This document shows, piece by piece, positions 46,700-56,300 of a stretch of DNA of 64,000 nt (positions are counted from its first letter, which is position 1; the number at the start of each line of letters is the position of its first letter). The notes below the pieces were generated by a model. The model did no database searches. It was given only the letters and a program-made list of their open reading frames with translations, and had not been told where the DNA came from. Both the position numbers and the translations under genes were made by a program. This DNA comes from a virus: positions 1-64,000 of the IMG/VR virus record IMGVR_UViG_3300001460_006335. One strand, 5' to 3'.

Positions 46700-48441
46700 T
46701 GCAATATTTTTATGATGGACAAATAAGAAGGTATCTTACACAAATTGTAAGAGCTTTCAGTAATTTTAATTACAAAGACGGTGACGAAGAGTTACGTCAA
46801 GTGCCTGTAACATATGGTGATTTGACAAGACAAGTTGCAAATATTATTAGAGATAATAGTGAAAATAAAATGCCTTCTGTACCAAGAATGGCTGTATATA
46901 TTACTAGTATGCAAATGGATAGAAGCAGACTAAGTGATAGTAGTTTTATAAGTAAAATTAATATTAAAGAACGTGCATTTGATGAAACTAGTCAAACATA
47001 TTCAACTACACAAGGAAGCGGATTTACGGTAGAAAGATTACATCCGACGCCTTATGTTTTAGGTGTAAATGTGGATGTATGGAGTTCTAATACAGAACAA
47101 AAATTACAGCTATTAGAACAAATTTTTATGATGTTTAATCCTGATTTAGAATTCCAAACAAATGACAATTATGTAGATTGGACAAGTTTAACTGTACTAC
47201 AACTTGAAAATATTAATTTTAGTAGCAGAAGTATTCCGGTGGGAACAGAAACAGAAATAGATATTGCTACATTAAGTTTTATTGCTCCTGTTTATATTTC
47301 ACCGCCAACAAAAGTTAAAAAGCTTGGTGTTATTACTGAAATAATTAATAGTGTGTTAAATTTAGATGCTAATACAATAACTTTAGATGGATTTAATCCT
47401 GATACAAGTGATCAAACAAAAGTTGCAGACGGATTTGTCGTATTACCTGATGGGTCAGTAGTTAGTAATAATCCAAATGAACCAAAAGAAGCAAAATACG
47501 ATGAAGATGGTAATGTTGTTTATGATGGATTACGCCCTGAAGATAGTAGAACTACTGTTATAAAAACTTCAAATGACGGAAATATAAATGTAGCTAATGT
47601 TAACACAGCAACCTATAGAAATTTTGATATATTAATTGAAAAACGATTAGCTAAACTTGCTAAAAATGCGGCAAATCTCAATAACATAAATTGGTTAAAT
47701 GTTTTAGAAGCAGAAGCTCCAGCAAAATTCCAACCAGGAATAAGTCAAATAAGACTAAAAAGAGCTGAATTATTAACATCTATTGTAGCTACATTTGATT
47801 TTGTTAATAATAATACACAAGAGATTGTTTTGACATACGATGTTGATACTTTACCAGCAGATACACTTTTACAAGGGCCAACTAAAAATGCAGGAACAGT
47901 TGATTATATTATTAATCCACGTAACTTTGATCCTACTACTGTAAAAGCAAACGGTGTTCGACTTTTACTTTTACAACCCATAGGCGGACAAATTGAAAGA
48001 ATATTTACCGCAAGTAATAGCACCACACGAGTAGAAACAGAAGTAGATGCTGATAGAGTGTACGATATTGATTTGTATATTAATAATATACGTAAAACTG
48101 ATGTTACATCACAAGAAACTATTGATGGTAGTTTAGTATTAAAAATACAGCCAGACGATATGCCAAGACCAGGCGAAGAAGTAAGGTATGTTTTATACAT
48201 AAACGAAGATGGAGCAGATGCGTGGAAATCTACAACTGACCGAGACTTTGTAGCAGATACTGGAGATATTTGTGAATGGTCTGGTACTGAATGGCAAATA
48301 ATTTTTGATGCTAGTCAAACAAAAACACCAACTTATGTAACAAACTTAAACACAAGTCAGCAGTTTTACTGGAATAGTTTTTACTGGCAGTTTTCAGTTG
48401 ATGGATATTATCCAAGAGGAAGTTGGGATTTAATAATATAA
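46699..48441 (+). CDS. 15: Tail terminator/sheath stabiliser (T4 gp15)
   Basis: Residues 1-230 match gp15, which caps tube and sheath before head joining: MQYFYDGQIRRYLTQIVRAFSNF (compare YFYNSSFRRY), VPVTYGDLTRQVANII, RLHPTPYVLGVNVDVWSSNTEQKLQLLEQIFMMFNPDLEFQTND and ATLSFIAPVYISPP. Residues 300-580 are an extension absent from T4 gp15: VNTATYRNFDILIEKRLAKLAKN, beta-rich repeats and a Trp/Tyr-rich end (WNSFYWQFSVDGYYPRGSWDL). Length is about twice T4 gp15 (272). It overlaps the gp14-like stop by a single base (TAATG) and is followed 13 bases later by the Nudix gene. Confidence 0.8.
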   Translation: MQYFYDGQIRRYLTQIVRAFSNFNYKDGDEELRQVPVTYGDLTRQVANIIRDNSENKMPSVPRMAVYITSMQMDRSRLSDSSFISKINIKERAFDETSQTYSTTQGSGFTVERLHPTPYVLGVNVDVWSSNTEQKLQLLEQIFMMFNPDLEFQTNDNYVDWTSLTVLQLENINFSSRSIPVGTETEIDIATLSFIAPVYISPPTKVKKLGVITEIINSVLNLDANTITLDGFNPDTSDQTKVADGFVVLPDGSVVSNNPNEPKEAKYDEDGNVVYDGLRPEDSRTTVIKTSNDGNINVANVNTATYRNFDILIEKRLAKLAKNAANLNNINWLNVLEAEAPAKFQPGISQIRLKRAELLTSIVATFDFVNNNTQEIVLTYDVDTLPADTLLQGPTKNAGTVDYIINPRNFDPTTVKANGVRLLLLQPIGGQIERIFTASNSTTRVETEVDADRVYDIDLYINNIRKTDVTSQETIDGSLVLKIQPDDMPRPGEEVRYVLYINEDGADAWKSTTDRDFVADTGDICEWSGTEWQIIFDASQTKTPTYVTNLNTSQQFYWNSFYWQFSVDGYYPRGSWDLII

Positions 48442-48454
48442 AATAACTATTTGT

Positions 48455-48913
48455 ATGGACAAAATAGTTTGTAGTGGTGCATTATTTTATGCACAAGATA
48501 CTGAAAGATTTTTACTTCTACATAGAACAAAAGGAAAAACCAAAGGCAAGTGGGGGCTTGTTGGCGGAACAGCTGAGGATCAAGAATCTCCGTGGGAATC
48601 TTTAAGTAGAGAAATAAATGAAGAAATAGGCACAGTAAACAAAATAAAAAAAGTTTTTCCTTTAGAAACTTTTATAAGTAGTGATCAACATTTTAATTTC
48701 CATACCTATCTTTGTATTGTTCAAAATGAATTTTTACCAAAGTTAAACGACGAGCATGATGGGTATTGCTGGGTAACATTAAACCAATGGCCTAAACCAC
48801 TACATCAAGGTGTCCAAAATACATTAAGAAATAAAAGAAATTATAATAAATTAGAAACAGTAATAAAACTCATTCATGTGTTTCTTGACGATCAAGCTGT
48901 TGACTTAACTTAA
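48455..48913 (+). CDS. Nudix hydrolase
   Basis: The 152-residue protein has a complete Nudix box: G38, E44, R52-E53, E56-E57 and G59 in GGTAEDQESPWESLSREINEEIG-type order, with catalytic glutamates intact. The N-terminus (VCSGALFYAQDTERFLLLHRTKGKTKGKWGLVGG) is the usual lead-in. Nudix enzymes hydrolyse nucleoside diphosphates linked to other moieties, such as oxidised nucleotides, ADP-ribose or cap-like structures. It is the last gene of the plus-strand neck operon, out of place for a structural block. It lacks a clear ribosome site, so it may be coupled to gp15. Its 3' end overlaps the convergent gene by 44 bases. Confidence 0.92.
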   Translation: MDKIVCSGALFYAQDTERFLLLHRTKGKTKGKWGLVGGTAEDQESPWESLSREINEEIGTVNKIKKVFPLETFISSDQHFNFHTYLCIVQNEFLPKLNDEHDGYCWVTLNQWPKPLHQGVQNTLRNKRNYNKLETVIKLIHVFLDDQAVDLT

Positions 48914-51900
48914 TAACTTGTAAAATATCACCTTTATAAGTTATACTTTTTTCCTGTAATGCATCAACAACAGATAATTCATTTTCTAATATTTGTTCAA
49001 ATATCTCTTGATCAAGTTCAATATATGTTTCTTTTTTGTTATCTTTCTCTATAATACCATTATTATCTATGCTAATTGATCCAACTTTATTAATGTTTAT
49101 TTGCATATCTAATAATTCATTATCAACAATACTTGATAGAGCTATTCTATGTAATGCTATTTTGGTCTCTTCTTTATGTAAAACCTGCTGTTTTAAATCA
49201 TCAAAAAATAGCATTGCTAAGTCTGCATCACCTTCTAATAAAAAATCACCACGCTTGTACATTTCTACAGAATCATCTTCCATTTTTAGAAGTTTTAAGC
49301 CTGTTTTAAGATCTGTTGTTATCTCTGTATCTGCATATTCGCTACTTACTCTTACACCTTTTTTATCCCAAAATAAATCTCCAACATTAGTGACTGATAA
49401 CTTTACACTACCATGCTGAAATTTATAATTCTTTCCTAGCTTATTTTCAATTTCTTTAAACATTGTGCTTACAATAGGATTAAACGCTTTAAGACTTTCT
49501 TCCTCAGAATAATCTAAAAAGTCCAAATCAAAATCAAAAGATTTTGGTGGATAAGTATCCTTAAATCTTTTCTTCAACCATTCAAAATCATTTATTTTTT
49601 TCAAAGCATCTGGATTATTTTTCCATTTAATTCCATACTTTGCTCCTTCATATGCACCTGTTATTGTTTCAGCACCAAACTCCTTTTCTTGTCCTCTTGA
49701 ACACCAAGACTTTAATCTAAATGTTGTTTCGTCATCCTTTTGTCTATTAATTGTCCTACTAGAAAGTTTTACACATTCTCTAAATCCACTTCTCCAAGCA
49801 CTAAAGCTATCAGTATTGAATGCTGTAATATTACTCATGCGAGGAATACCTTTAAAGTTTTTACTTATACTTGTGGTCATATCAGCAGTATTAACATCCA
49901 TATTCAAAGTAAGGTTTGTTGGTAAAAGTTTTACGCCGCCATATCCATAAACTAATCCGTTAACAGGATTCATACTCCTCCATACATATACAGTACGTTT
50001 CCCATCTATGTCGTAATATGCAATTTGATAATCTAACTCAAAGTCCATTAGTAATTCGGCATCACCGTCAACTACCCAAAACATTTCAGTATCTACAAGC
50101 TTTGCGGCTTCGATATGTGCTTGGTGTATTCCTTTAACTTTATCAACTCTTTTAGCATTAGGGTATGATGAAGTCAATCTTTCATAATTTTTATCAGCAT
50201 TATTTTCACCGTTACTAATAAAGACAATATCAAATGTACTAGGATAACTTCCAACCTCGGTATATTCTTTTTTAATTGCTAAAAATCTATAATCTATTTC
50301 GTGTTTTGTAAGAACTATATTTTTTGTTACTAGTGCAACTCCATCGTAGTATTCACCATTCTTCCACACATGATTAATTTTTCTTTCATATTGATTATGA
50401 TGCGATATGTACATATTAAAATTAAAATCTTCCACAACATTAATATCATGATATATAATCCAAAACATTCCTGTTTTTGATGTTTCTTTTGCTTTTAAGT
50501 AATCGTCATAATCTTTTATAATAAATTTATCAAATGGTTTAGGAGTACTTGCAACTACTTCATGTTCTTTTTTATTAATAAAAAATCTATGATTAATTTC
50601 TTTTTCAGTTGCTATACATTCTTTGCTCATTAAAGCTATTCCATCATAGTTCTTATCATTTAAAAATACATGATTTATTTCTTTATCAAATTTATTGTGA
50701 TGACTAAAGTACAAATTAAAATTGAAATCGTCTTTTACATCTACATCGCTAGGAATAAGCCAAAACATTTCTGTTTTAGAATCTTGTAGTGCTTGTAAAT
50801 AATCTTCATAATTATTAATTGTAAACTTTTCATAAGGGCGAGGAATGCTTGCTATTATATTATGTTCTTTATTACTTACAAGAAATCTATGATTTATTTC
50901 TTTTTTTGTAACCTTAAAACTTTTACTAAAAAGAGCAACACCATCATAATGTTTATCATTTAAAAATAAATGTGTAGTTCCTGTATCTAAGGTTTTTTGT
51001 TCTGCTATCCATTCGTCTATATTAAAATTTTTATCCAATATCACATCATCTGGAACACCGAGAAAAACATGAGTTTTACTTGTTTCTAATGCCTTTTCGT
51101 AGTCTGCATAATTGTTCATTCTAAACACTTTAATAGGGTGAGGTTTAGAAGCTACGATATTAGTTTCTATAGGATTAACAACAAATCTATATGCAATTTC
51201 TTTTTTTGTAACAATAGAATGTTTGCTAAACAAAACAACTCCGTTGTATTTGTTTTTATTTAAAAATACATGATTTTGTTTTCTTAAAGATTTATCGTGG
51301 TGACTAATATAATAATCAAAATCAAATTCTTCAATAATTTCTACATCAGACGGAACTCCCCAGAACATATCATTAGTTGATTTACGTGATGCATTTTCGT
51401 AGTCTTCATAATTATCAATGATAAACCTTTCGTATTTTTTTGGAGTACTTGCCATAATACGAACTTCTTTTTTATTCACATAAAATCTATGTTCTAATTC
51501 TTTTTCTGTTATATTATAATTTTTTGGAAATAATGCTACTCCGTCTAGTTGATCAATATCGCCATTGCCAAACACATGGACAAAATCATGACTCCATTCG
51601 TCTGGCTTAAAACTAAATTTAAATGTATTTCTAACATCAACATCTTCCCATATTACCCAAAACATATCTGTGTAGCTACGTTGTTGTGCTTCTTGCCATG
51701 TTTTAACTGTTTGTAGATGCGGAACTTTTTGCTGTATAGAATTTATATCGTCTTGATTTTCTCCTATGTAAAAGCAATCAAATTTGCTATTGCCTTTATA
51801 TACATCATATTCTCCACAGATGTGAATATGCTGTCGTGGTTCATGCTGTGTTTTTTTAGTTGGTACTAAACGCACTTTATCCCAACTTTTTATTTTTCTA

Positions 51901-52169
51901 CTTTCTTTGTACACATAAGGAAATTCGTGTATTTGTATAATGTCGTTTGACCTTGGTTTGAACCACCAAGGAAAGCTATCAAATACTTTAATGTTTTTAT
52001 CAACTACCCACACATAATCGCTATCTATATTTTGTTGATAAACTTTGTCAAGATCACAATAGTCATCTATCCTTAATACTGGATATCTATCAAATATAAG
52101 ATTTTTTAACTGATCTTGTCCGTTGTGTAAAGGCTTAGAAAATTTGTTAAATCTGTCTATGGCTTTCAT
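48870..52169 (-). CDS. Repeat-bearing glycosyltransferase-like protein (1099 aa)
   Basis: Five tandem units of almost exactly 100 residues (starting near 151, 251, 351, 451 and 551) each carry (M/V)F(W/L)...D-x-(D/E/I/N)-(V/I/L), F-D/N-F...H, Y-D/N-G-(V/I)-(A/V)-L and a K-E-x-x-x-R-F block. A last unit (about 650-760) is the GT core: DIVFISNGENNADKNYERL, KVKGIHQAHIEAAKL, MFWVVDGDAEL with DGD near 701-703, and LVYGYGGVKLLPTN. After it come SNITAFNTDSFSAWRSGFRECVKLSSR and a C-terminal domain with ITTDLKTGLKLLKM...RGDFLLEGDADLAML (about 960-1010), which looks SCP2-like. Only the last unit keeps the acidic motif. It is probably a sugar transferase with pseudo-catalytic repeats; the tail neighbours suggest virion glycosylation. 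Confidence 0.65.
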   Translation of the reverse strand: MKAIDRFNKFSKPLHNGQDQLKNLIFDRYPVLRIDDYCDLDKVYQQNIDSDYVWVVDKNIKVFDSFPWWFKPRSNDIIQIHEFPYVYKESRKIKSWDKVRLVPTKKTQHEPRQHIHICGEYDVYKGNSKFDCFYIGENQDDINSIQQKVPHLQTVKTWQEAQQRSYTDMFWVIWEDVDVRNTFKFSFKPDEWSHDFVHVFGNGDIDQLDGVALFPKNYNITEKELEHRFYVNKKEVRIMASTPKKYERFIIDNYEDYENASRKSTNDMFWGVPSDVEIIEEFDFDYYISHHDKSLRKQNHVFLNKNKYNGVVLFSKHSIVTKKEIAYRFVVNPIETNIVASKPHPIKVFRMNNYADYEKALETSKTHVFLGVPDDVILDKNFNIDEWIAEQKTLDTGTTHLFLNDKHYDGVALFSKSFKVTKKEINHRFLVSNKEHNIIASIPRPYEKFTINNYEDYLQALQDSKTEMFWLIPSDVDVKDDFNFNLYFSHHNKFDKEINHVFLNDKNYDGIALMSKECIATEKEINHRFFINKKEHEVVASTPKPFDKFIIKDYDDYLKAKETSKTGMFWIIYHDINVVEDFNFNMYISHHNQYERKINHVWKNGEYYDGVALVTKNIVLTKHEIDYRFLAIKKEYTEVGSYPSTFDIVFISNGENNADKNYERLTSSYPNAKRVDKVKGIHQAHIEAAKLVDTEMFWVVDGDAELLMDFELDYQIAYYDIDGKRTVYVWRSMNPVNGLVYGYGGVKLLPTNLTLNMDVNTADMTTSISKNFKGIPRMSNITAFNTDSFSAWRSGFRECVKLSSRTINRQKDDETTFRLKSWCSRGQEKEFGAETITGAYEGAKYGIKWKNNPDALKKINDFEWLKKRFKDTYPPKSFDFDLDFLDYSEEESLKAFNPIVSTMFKEIENKLGKNYKFQHGSVKLSVTNVGDLFWDKKGVRVSSEYADTEITTDLKTGLKLLKMEDDSVEMYKRGDFLLEGDADLAMLFFDDLKQQVLHKEETKIALHRIALSSIVDNELLDMQININKVGSISIDNNGIIEKDNKKETYIELDQEIFEQILENELSVVDALQEKSITYKGDILQVIKLSQQLDRQETHE

Positions 52170-52750
52170 AATGTGTATGCCTTTGTTCCTATATGTGCTA
52201 ATTTTATATCAGCATCTATCCATACATCTACGCCGTGATGCATTGCCTGATTGCAAAAGTATATATCTTCTCCGCTAAACGTATCGTCTATTTTATTATA
52301 TTCGTGATTAAACCAAGGTTTAGGCAATGTATAAAATACATTTTTATCAATCAACATACATCCCATTCCTACAGCCCAAATTTTATGTAGCCCACTAGAA
52401 ACACCTAATCTATCTTTTATATTATCTGGATTAGTAAATGCTACAGTTTGATAAGGTGGATATCTTGTGCTATAAGTTGCTCCAACAATATCTTTATTAT
52501 GAGAATTTAGCTTGTCTACTACATTTGAAGGAAATTGTATATCACTATCCAAAAATAATATTTTATCACTATTTACAGATAAAGCTTCGTTAACAAGTCT
52601 TGTGCGTGACTCACAGATTACACTTCCGGCAAACAGATGCAATTCGAAATCTATTTGCTTGCGGGTAAGTCTATTGGTCAGATTAACTAAACTTTGTGTA
52701 AACAGAGTGTGTACTTGATCTCTGCAAGGAACACATATACTAATTTTCAT
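52166..52750 (-). CDS. GT-A glycosyltransferase (family 2-like)
   Basis: The 194-residue protein starts MKISICVPCRDQVHTLFTQSLVNL, the first strand and helix of GT2-type folds, and has KILFLDSDIQFPS with DSD at 68-70, then KDIVGATYSTRYPPYQTVAFTNP and CMLIDKNVF...EDIYFCNQAMHHG, where the E-D (about 160) matches the catalytic acidic pair. It is about half the usual length but includes the whole catalytic domain. It overlaps the repeat-bearing gene (ATGA) and is preceded by a TAATG overlap, so the pair is co-expressed. Substrate unknown. Confidence 0.8.
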   Translation of the reverse strand: MKISICVPCRDQVHTLFTQSLVNLTNRLTRKQIDFELHLFAGSVICESRTRLVNEALSVNSDKILFLDSDIQFPSNVVDKLNSHNKDIVGATYSTRYPPYQTVAFTNPDNIKDRLGVSSGLHKIWAVGMGCMLIDKNVFYTLPKPWFNHEYNKIDDTFSGEDIYFCNQAMHHGVDVWIDADIKLAHIGTKAYTL

Positions 52751-53124
52751 TAAATTGTAGTATTTGGTATAAGTTCTTCGTTTAGGTCTTTTTCAGCATC
52801 GATGGTATTTTGATTTAATTTCCTTGCTGTGCTTGTTGCAACTTTTACAGCTTCTTGAAAATCATCACCTAATCCTCTCATAGCCAACATATTTTCTGGC
52901 TGTACTTTGCCTAATGTAAGCAAATCGATACCTGCTGTGATACCAAATTTTTGTATCCAATGATGTCTTTCATCATCTTCTGGAATATCCATAGCATCAA
53001 TAGCTTCAACAGCTTGATTAAACAAATCTTTTTCTAGCTCCATTGTTGTGACTAGATGTTTTTTCCTTGCTTTTGTATATTCATCAGCTAGGTGTACGTT
53101 CATAATTTCGTATAATGTTATCAT
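52750..53124 (-). CDS. Helical hypothetical protein (124 aa)
   Basis: The ATG at 53124 (MITLYEIMNVHLADEYTKARKKHL; AGGAG 5 bases upstream) is preferred to an upstream in-frame start. The rest is helical: MELEKDLFNQAVEAIDAMDIPEDDERHHWIQKFGITAGIDLLTLGKVQPENMLAMRGLGDDFQEAVKVATSTARKLNQ, ending in ELIPNTTI. I do not recognise a family. It lies between a small virion-like gene and two glycosyltransferases, with stop overlapping the next start; an assembly or chaperone role is possible from context only. Confidence 0.68.
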   Translation of the reverse strand: MITLYEIMNVHLADEYTKARKKHLVTTMELEKDLFNQAVEAIDAMDIPEDDERHHWIQKFGITAGIDLLTLGKVQPENMLAMRGLGDDFQEAVKVATSTARKLNQNTIDAEKDLNEELIPNTTI

Positions 53125-53140
53125 AAGTTCTCCTGTTAAA

Positions 53141-53311
53141 TTATGGAAAATAATATCCGCCAAAACTACTACTCATTGATATAGTAGCCTGGTTACCTAT
53201 ACCTATATATGGTCCTAAATCGGCACTGAGTCTAATTGTGGACGATGGTCCACTGAAATAGTTAGAGATTTGACTCATTGTAATTGTGCTTCCTGTATTA
53301 GGTAAAGCCAT
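53141..53311 (-). CDS. Small virion-type protein (56 aa)
   Basis: This short gene in the gap between the fibre gene and the 124-aa gene reads MALPNTGSTITMSQISNYFS and ends SMSSSFGGYYFP. Proteins beginning MALP...G...(I/M)SxS are common small structural proteins in marine phages and resemble the start of larger fibre or collar proteins. AGGAAAA lies 7 bases before the ATG. A strong sigma-70-like promoter is 27 bases upstream, and a late GATAAATA box a little further. The absence of Lys and Cys and the Ser/Gly/Tyr richness suit an extracellular structural peptide. Confidence 0.72.
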   Translation of the reverse strand: MALPNTGSTITMSQISNYFSGPSSTIRLSADLGPYIGIGNQATISMSSSFGGYYFP

Positions 53312-53337
53312 ATTATTTTCCTACATTCATATTTTTT

Positions 53338-53366
53338 ATTTTAACACTTATAATTATGTATGTCAA
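53338..53366 (-). promoter_or_regulatory. Sigma-70-like promoter for small virion gene
   Basis: Minus strand: TTGACA (53366-53361), 17-base spacer, TAAAAT (53343-53338), 27 bases before the ATG at 53311. A late-type GATAAATA (53386-53379), overlapping the fibre stop codon, lies 20 bases upstream of the -35. Confidence 0.7.
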
Positions 53367-53377
53367 GTCCTTATAGT

Positions 53378-56300
53378 CTATTTATCGGTTAACTTTTTAA
53401 CCATTCTTTTAAGATCATCAATTTGAGTTTGCTGTGCTTTTATTGCTTCGATAAACACACCTGCCATAGCACCATAGTTTACAGTTTTAATACCTGATTC
53501 TTCATGTGTGGTTACAACCTCTGGGAAATGCTCTTCTATTTCTTGTGCAATTACACCCATGTGTCTTGTTTCAGTATCAGCAAGATCAGTACGAGTAAAG
53601 GTTACACCTCTTACACTTAGTATCTTTGTTAATGGATCTGCAATAATTTCGATATTGTCTTTTAGAGTAGCATCAGAGAACGCTGTAATTTCGCCTGATG
53701 CTGTAAAGTTACCACTGCTTATATCAAAAGTAAATCTTGTTGCGTTACTGCTATTACCATCTCTAAAGTATATATCATCGTCTGAATTCAGATCAAAATA
53801 CAAATCCGAACCATTATGATAAATTTCTGCATCGTCTCCTGTACCAAAGTTTAATTGAATACTATCATTAAATCTTAAACTACCTGATGTTTTTTGATCT
53901 GCTGAATCACTACGCAAGAACTGTGAACTATCTAAGTTGTCAAGTGTGCCTGCATTTGTTGCTGTAACACCAGTGATACCGCTACCATCTCCTGATAGAC
54001 TTGTACAACTTACATTTCCGCTTATGTTTATGCTTCCTGTACCGCTTAGTGTACCAGTGAAACTATCATTTGCATCGCTACGTAAAAAACTTCCTGAGTT
54101 TACACCGTCAAGTGTATCAGCATCTAATCCACTACCAGTACCGTCATTAGCTGAAGTCCATACAGTGTAACCAGTGCCATCAACATAGTGTTGTAATCCG
54201 GTTGTTCCGTTGCCAATATCTAGTCTGTCATTGTTTTCGTCACTTGCTAAACGTAGTATTCCTCCAGAGTCTACAAATTGAATATAAGCTCTTCTTGTAG
54301 TACCTTGATAAAAGCCAATATAAGGATTACCTGTTGCACTAGTGTCACTAAGTTTTAGTTGTTCGCCGCTTCTACTTGTTGTTAAAAGTCCAGTAATAGT
54401 GTCATCAGCATCACTACGCACAAACGAACCACTATCTATACTATCAAGTGTTGTAGCATCTACGTTTGTAAGCCCACTACCATTACCAGTGAATGTGCTT
54501 GTGCCGATATTAACATTACCAAAGTTAGCAGTAATTTCACCTGCGTCTAATGCACCAGTACCTGTTAAGTTACTATATGTTCCATCAATCCTTGTGTTTG
54601 GTACTGTACCGCTTGCAAGATAACTTGCATTAAGTGATTGTACGTTACTACCATCAGCAGTGTACATTGATGCGGCATATAATGCACCAGCAACACCCAA
54701 ACCACCGCTTACTCTTACAGCGCCTGTTGTAGTACTTGTTGATGAACTTGTGTTAGCAAATGTTACCACTGCATTTGAATTAAAATCAATACTAGCTCCA
54801 TTATCTGAAGTAATACTATCTAAAGCAATACTACCAACATTTGTAATATTATTATCATTAAAGCTTGTTGCACCAAAAGAACAAGCACCTGTTCCAGTAA
54901 ACGAACTTGCTCCAATATCAATGTTACCAAATCCTGTTGATATACTTCCTGCATTAAGTTGTCCGGTTGCTGTAAGATCAGCTTGGTGTTGTGTAACACC
55001 GCTTGATTGGATACGTGCATCTGGAATTGTACCACTTGATAATTGTGTAGCAACTAGATCAGTTAAGCCACCTCCATTTCCAGAAAATGTACTAGTACCA
55101 ATATTAATGCTACCAAATCCTGATGTAATACTACCACCATTTAATATACCAGTTGCAGTAATATCTGTTTGGTGTTGTGTAATTGCACTTGAAGGTACTC
55201 TTGCGTCTGGAATAGTACCACTTGTAAGGTCACTTGCACTAGCATCACCTATGAAGTTATCAGCTTTTATATCTTTTGCTACGTGTAATCCGCCTGTCAT
55301 TTTAACTGATGCACTACCACTTGCAAAATCACCTGTTGCATTTGTAGCATCTGTGAACGTAACAAAATTATTTGCTGTAAGGGTTGTAAATGCGGCTGAG
55401 CTTGGTGTTAAATTTCCAATTGGAATGTTATTAATAGCATCTGCTATAAGCACGCCACCTGCAGAAATAGTTAAGTCACCATCTGTAGTTAGATTGTTTC
55501 TTACTGTTGTTGTGCCAGTTGTTGCACCCATTTGAATAGCTGTTGCCGCTTGTCCAAATGCAATAGTAGTTACATTATCTTTAAGTAGGTTAAACGTTGC
55601 AGTTTCATCTGTATCTAATGATGTACCATTAATTGCTAAGTCGTTAGTAATAACAATGTTTGTATTTTTCAATGTCATTGTACCAGTTGTAGCACCAATA
55701 TTTAATGTTGATGCCGCATCTGCAAAATTTACAGTGGTTGGAGTAGTGTTAGCAATGTTAATACTTGCATCGCTAAATGTTAAATCTCCTCCATCAATTT
55801 CGATGTCACCGTCAACGTTTAAGTTGTTTTGTATAGTAGTTGTACCAGTAGCGGCACCCATTTTTAAAGCTGTGGCCGCTCTAGCAAAGTTAACAGTTGT
55901 AGCAGTAGCATCTATTAAGCCAAATGTTGTACTACCTGTTGTAATACTTGTTGTAATTTCTGGGCTTGTACCAAAAACAGCAACTCCAGTGCCAGTTTCG
56001 TCACTTAATACACCAGCTAATTGTGCCGAAGTAGTTGCCGCGAATTGATTTAGTCCGTCATCTACTCTTGCAATAGTACCGCTTGTTGGTAATGTTACAC
56101 TTGTGTTTCCTGTTGTAGTAATTCCTAATGTGTGAGCACCGGTGTGTGTAAACGATCCGCCTAATGTAATAGTTTTTGAACCGTTGTTAACACCTGTTCC
56201 ACCGTATGTAGGATCTATAATTGTTCCATTCCACACACCTGTAGTAATTGTGCCTAATGTTTGTAGACTGGAATTAACTACTGCTGATCCTAATGTTGTT

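Noticed and set aside
54660-55535. Long open frame (291 codons) antisense to the giant fibre gene
   Set aside because: It is a by-product of the repeated Thr/Gly/Ala-rich codons of the fibre; it lacks a ribosome site and recognisable motifs. Similar antisense frames at 57030, 59040, 61866 and elsewhere in 53.5-62.2 kb are rejected for the same reason.
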